Shown in pieces: positions 5,116 through 7,337 of a DNA stretch of 7,337 nt. The notes under the pieces are model-generated. The model made no database searches. It worked only from the letters and a program-made list of their open reading frames with translations, and was not told where the DNA came from. Both the position numbers and the translations under genes were made by a program. Origin of the DNA: Candidatus Peribacter sp. UBA6535 (GTDB lineage Bacteria > Patescibacteriota > Gracilibacteria > Peribacterales > Peribacteraceae); NCBI GenBank assembly GCA_002436205.1, contig DJKT01000036.1, forward strand, positions 1 to 7,337, written 5' to 3'. The stretch's first letter is position 1, and every line of letters begins with the position of its first letter.

Positions 5116-5976
5116 AGGTTTTTTGTTTGTAGCTACAGGCTGCAATGGATTTGCCATAATGGTGTTACTTAACCGTACGACAAAAATTGCTCCGTACGCC
5201 GTCATCATGCTTTGCAATATCATCGCAACAATCGCTGCAGCAGTAATCGATACAACGCCGAAGAAGCCTAGTGCAATACTCAGAACAAACATTACAAGCA
5301 TCACCAGAACAGCTGCAACAATGGAGTTGCCAACTATCTTGCCCCAGTATCCACGACTACGCTGGTAGCTAAGTTTTACACTATCCGTTACTCCCTTGCC
5401 TTCTTTAACGAGGATAACGCTACTCATAACTAGGCGTGGTCCGACAAAAATAGCGATGATCCATCCCAAAACCGGTATCCATGCAAAAGAACGAATAAAG
5501 CTCCAAATCCACACACCAAGCATCGGGAGCAGAAATCTAGGAATACGTTTCATACTTTTGATGAAATCTTGAGAACCTTCAATAGCTAATACGATGTAGA
5601 AGATGCTACTAACGAGTGAAAGAATCAGCATCCCAAAGAAGGCCAAACCAAACATTGGCAGCATGCCTTTCATTAAGTCCATTGCCATATCTTCCATTGC
5701 CTCTTCATCCAGTTCTCCCTCGTCCATCATGCCCATTTTCATCATCATTTCCTGAAAGGCCTCTTCGTCTCCTTGTTCTATACGTTCTGCGTACTCCTCC
5801 ATTTTCTCCATATCTCCAAAGTGATTTGCCATAGAGTTTGCAGCCTGTGTCTCCAATATTTTTTGAAGGCCAAACATCAATAGTCCAAAGATAATTGAAC
5901 CAATAAATATCGGCTTGATGTGGGCAGCAAAGAAGTTCCAACTTCCTTTAATGAGGGTTCCAAAAGAATCAGTCAT
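5107..5976 (-). CDS. Six-helix membrane protein with an acidic, Met-rich external loop
   Basis: The 289-residue product has about six hydrophobic segments, near 22-41, 107-131, 148-163, 164-180, 214-240 and 243-267. Basic loops at 138-147 and 181-213 suggest both termini are cytoplasmic, which puts the long loop 42-106 outside. That loop has 15 Met and about 19 Asp/Glu in residues 49-108. The region PRLVMSSVILVKEGKGVTDSV with the following SYQRSRGYW resembles membrane proteins of the DUF975/GlpQ-membrane-domain kind; no catalytic motif is seen. I chose ATG 5976 (MTDSFGTLIKGSW). An in-frame ATG at 6012 lies inside dprA and adds 12 residues. TATAGT ends 6 nt before the chosen ATG. The gene follows dprA by 7 nt and overlaps the tpiA end by 9 bp. 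Function unknown. Confidence 0.8.
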   Translation of the reverse strand: MTDSFGTLIKGSWNFFAAHIKPIFIGSIIFGLLMFGLQKILETQAANSMANHFGDMEKMEEYAERIEQGDEEAFQEMMMKMGMMDEGELDEEAMEDMAMDLMKGMLPMFGLAFFGMLILSLVSSIFYIVLAIEGSQDFIKSMKRIPRFLLPMLGVWIWSFIRSFAWIPVLGWIIAIFVGPRLVMSSVILVKEGKGVTDSVKLSYQRSRGYWGKIVGNSIVAAVLVMLVMFVLSIALGFFGVVSITAAAIVAMILQSMMTAYGAIFVVRLSNTIMANPLQPVATNKKPLS

Positions 5977-5982
5977 ACGAAA

Positions 5983-5988
5983 ACTATA
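5983..5988 (-). promoter_or_regulatory. -10-like box (TATAGT) before the membrane-protein gene
   Basis: On the minus strand TATAGT (5988-5983) ends 6 nt before the ATG at 5976 and overlaps the dprA stop codon. The -35 position (TGGAAT, 17 nt upstream) is weak. Spacing to the start codon matches that of rpiB, so an internal leaderless start is possible in addition to read-through from dprA. Confidence 0.35.
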
Positions 5989-7084
5989 CCACTCCTCGTA
6001 CCCACATTCCATTCCCTACATTCTTAACGACTCCGTTAAGCTCTAGCATAGTAAGTTTTGCGTTAATTACCGCCATATCCAATTGTGCTTTTTCTACGAG
6101 ATCGGATGTGGATTGTGGCATGGTTGTTAATACTTGCATGATAATCTCTTCATCCGAATCTACCGGATTGTATTTCTGTAGAGACGCGCCATGGCGCGTC
6201 TCTACTGACGTCACAATTCCAATTTCCGTCATAACATCCTCTGGGGATTGCGCCAATTTTGCCTGTCCACGAGCAATAAGCTGATGGCAGCCGCTGTAAT
6301 GTGCATCGAAGATCTGTCCCGGAACAGCAAAGACATCTCGTCCATAATCAAGGGCTAACTCTGCCGTTATGCACGCACCACTTCCCTCTCCAGCCTCAAG
6401 AACCACTGTACCCAAAGATAGGCCTGCAATAATTCTATTACGTGCAGGGAAGGTATATTTATCAGCAGGATGATCTAAGGGGAACTCACTCAGAATGAGT
6501 CCGCCATTTTCTATAATCTCCTTGGCAAGTCCACGATTGGCTGCAGGATAAATATCTGCAAGTCCATGACCGACTACAGCAACGGTCTTTCCATTTGATC
6601 GTATCGACTCTTTTGCAACAGCCGCATCGATACCAGTAGCTAGTCCACTCACGGTTACCACGCCACCATTGATAAATGCAGGAATGAATTGATCGACGAC
6701 GCGTAACCCGTAGGTACTCATCTCACGCTTACCAACACAGGCAATAGTTGGCTCACTTAGAATATCCAAAGAGCCCTTGTAGTAGAGGAAAACTGGTGGG
6801 TCTGCTATCTGTTTCAGTCTCGCTGGATACTCTGCATCTTCTATAGTGATGAGTGAAATTGAACGCTTGGTAAGCTCTGCCTGGTAACTCCCTGGGTCAC
6901 ATTCATCCATTCTATTAAGAGCTCCAAAAATAGTTTCCTCTTGGCATCCAAGATTTTTAAGCAAATCTTGATCGATATGCCCCAAGGCTTCATCAAGACT
7001 CCCAAACTTTTCTTTGAGAGCATTAAAGCGCTTTATATTGAGCACATTCAGCCAGGAGAAGATGAGGGCAGTATCTGTATTCAT
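5984..7084 (-). CDS. dprA: DNA-processing protein DprA (Smf)
   Basis: DprA binds incoming single-stranded DNA and loads RecA during natural transformation. The 366-residue product starts at ATG 7084, one base after the stop of the upstream coiled-coil gene; a weak GAGAAG lies 6 nt before it. The longer frame from 7225 only reads through that gene. Domains: helical/HhH-like N-terminus 1-60; extended Rossmann fold about 80-286 with YPARLKQIADPPVFLYYKG (86-104), VSGLATGID (145-153), AVVGHGLADIYP (169-180), SEFPLDHPADKYTFPARNRIIAGLS (199-223) and EAGEGSGACITA then AVPGQI (230-258); C-terminal winged helix about 310-366. Departures from consensus: GKREMSTYG for GSRxxTxYG at 118-126, and the usual His of GIDAAAH is Ala157. 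A 28-bp palindrome codes for residues 294-302 in the linker. Confidence 0.95.
   Translation of the reverse strand: MNTDTALIFSWLNVLNIKRFNALKEKFGSLDEALGHIDQDLLKNLGCQEETIFGALNRMDECDPGSYQAELTKRSISLITIEDAEYPARLKQIADPPVFLYYKGSLDILSEPTIACVGKREMSTYGLRVVDQFIPAFINGGVVTVSGLATGIDAAVAKESIRSNGKTVAVVGHGLADIYPAANRGLAKEIIENGGLILSEFPLDHPADKYTFPARNRIIAGLSLGTVVLEAGEGSGACITAELALDYGRDVFAVPGQIFDAHYSGCHQLIARGQAKLAQSPEDVMTEIGIVTSVETRHGASLQKYNPVDSDEEIIMQVLTTMPQSTSDLVEKAQLDMAVINAKLTMLELNGVVKNVGNGMWVRGVV
6178..6205. repeat. Perfect 28-bp palindrome inside dprA (candidate mobile palindromic element)
   Basis: The arm GTAGAGACGCGCCA (6178-6191) is followed directly by its exact reverse complement (6192-6205), with no spacer. 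Both ends are flanked by T, and one base further out the pairing resumes for two bases (TC/GA). In the dprA frame it codes for VETRHGASL (residues 294-302), in the linker between the Rossmann and winged-helix domains. The arm is GC-rich compared with its surroundings. Palindromes with GTAGAGACG ends are, from memory, found dispersed in cyanobacteria and other bacteria. A separate palindrome, TGACGTCA, abuts it at 6206-6213. Confidence 0.8.
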
Positions 7085-7085
7085 A

Positions 7086-7337
7086 TTATCTTCTCGAAAA
7101 TCTGAGTCTTCGTTCGATTGCACCTGTACGTTTTTTGAGATGAGTAATCTCATCATTTTGCTGTGATAATCGATCACCAAAAGCTCCATTAAAGTCTCCC
7201 AACATATTTTCAGCTGTAATTTCAAAATGAAGCTTCATATCTTCGAAACGTTTTCCTACTAGAATGAACTGCTGTGTAAATCGATGATCCATTTCTTCAA
7301 AGCGCAGGTCCATTTGTTCGAATCGTTTGTCTACTTG
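7086..7337 (-). CDS. Coiled-coil protein with 7-residue repeats (N-terminus outside the window)
   Basis: An open minus-strand frame of 83 codons enters from the right edge and stops at TAA 7088-7086; its start lies outside the window, and the ATG at 7313 is internal. The visible part begins with three 7-residue units of the form [VM]-D-x-R-F-x-x (VDKRFEQ, MDLRFEE, MDHRFTQ), continues as an amphipathic helix (FEDMKLHFEITAENMLGDF) and ends in a very basic tail (KKRTGAIERRLRFSRR). No membrane segment is seen. Such xDxRFxx heptad proteins are frequent small coiled-coil proteins in Patescibacteria and phage-related loci; function unknown. dprA begins one base after its stop, so the two genes are co-transcribed and probably translationally coupled. 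Confidence 0.75.
   Translation of the reverse strand, partial: QVDKRFEQMDLRFEEMDHRFTQQFILVGKRFEDMKLHFEITAENMLGDFNGAFGDRLSQQNDEITHLKKRTGAIERRLRFSRR

Noticed and set aside
6178..6205. Transcription terminator in dprA
   Set aside because: The palindrome lies inside an intact, conserved reading frame and is not followed by a T-tract on either strand.
6206..6213. TGACGTCA palindrome next to the 28-bp palindrome
   Set aside because: An 8-bp palindrome is expected by chance at this length and lies within coding sequence; noted only for its adjacency.
7085..7225. Longer dprA start at ATG 7225
   Set aside because: The 47 extra residues read a shifted frame through the coiled-coil gene; DprA begins naturally at MNTDTALIFSWL, one base after that gene's stop.

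Overview
The window looks like chromosomal sequence from a small-genome, ultra-compact bacterium, most plausibly a member of the Patescibacteria (Candidate Phyla Radiation), perhaps near Peregrinibacteria/Peribacteria. This is an inference. The reasons are: genes that overlap by 4 bases or end within 3 bases of each other, convergent genes without terminators, almost no Shine-Dalgarno sequences, a minimal central-carbon gene set, a heptad-repeat coiled-coil protein, and a large envelope protein with collagen-like and tail-fibre-like segments. UGA is used as a stop (rpiB, rpe, the membrane gene), so the recoded UGA=Gly lineages are unlikely.

Layout. (1) 1-1511, minus: a large gene running off the left edge. 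It encodes a helix-turn-helix-like N-terminal domain, one transmembrane segment, an extracytoplasmic region, poly-Gly, a short collagen-like Gly-X-Y tract and beta-rich tail-fibre-like repeats. (2) 1512-1720: a divergent regulatory region with a near-consensus promoter for the left gene, candidate promoters for purC, a 17-bp palindrome and a repeated 10-mer. (3) 1721-2710, plus: purC. (4) 4256-2714, minus: an rpiB-rpe-DUF192 lipoprotein operon with two 4-base ATGA overlaps. (5) 4257-4389: the divergent rpiB/tpiA promoter region, which contains a head-to-head array of 7-nt repeats (consensus TGACTAA). (6) 4390-5115, plus: tpiA, overlapping tail to tail with (7) 7337-5107, minus: coiled-coil gene (5' end outside the window), dprA, then a six-helix membrane protein.

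How the genes fit together. RpiB and Rpe are the two pentose-phosphate isomerisation steps of the non-oxidative pentose phosphate pathway. The divergently transcribed tpiA supplies the glycolytic triose isomerase, so 3166-5115 is a small sugar-phosphate module. purC makes SAICAR in purine synthesis and stands alone here. dprA loads RecA on incoming single-stranded DNA during natural transformation.

The most interesting signals are: the transposase-like HTH fused to a membrane-anchored fibre protein; a perfect 28-bp palindrome inside the dprA coding sequence that adds a linker peptide between its domains; -10 boxes sitting 6-8 nt from the start codons of four genes (purC, tpiA, rpiB, membrane gene), which suggests leaderless mRNAs; and the inverted heptamer array between rpiB and tpiA.
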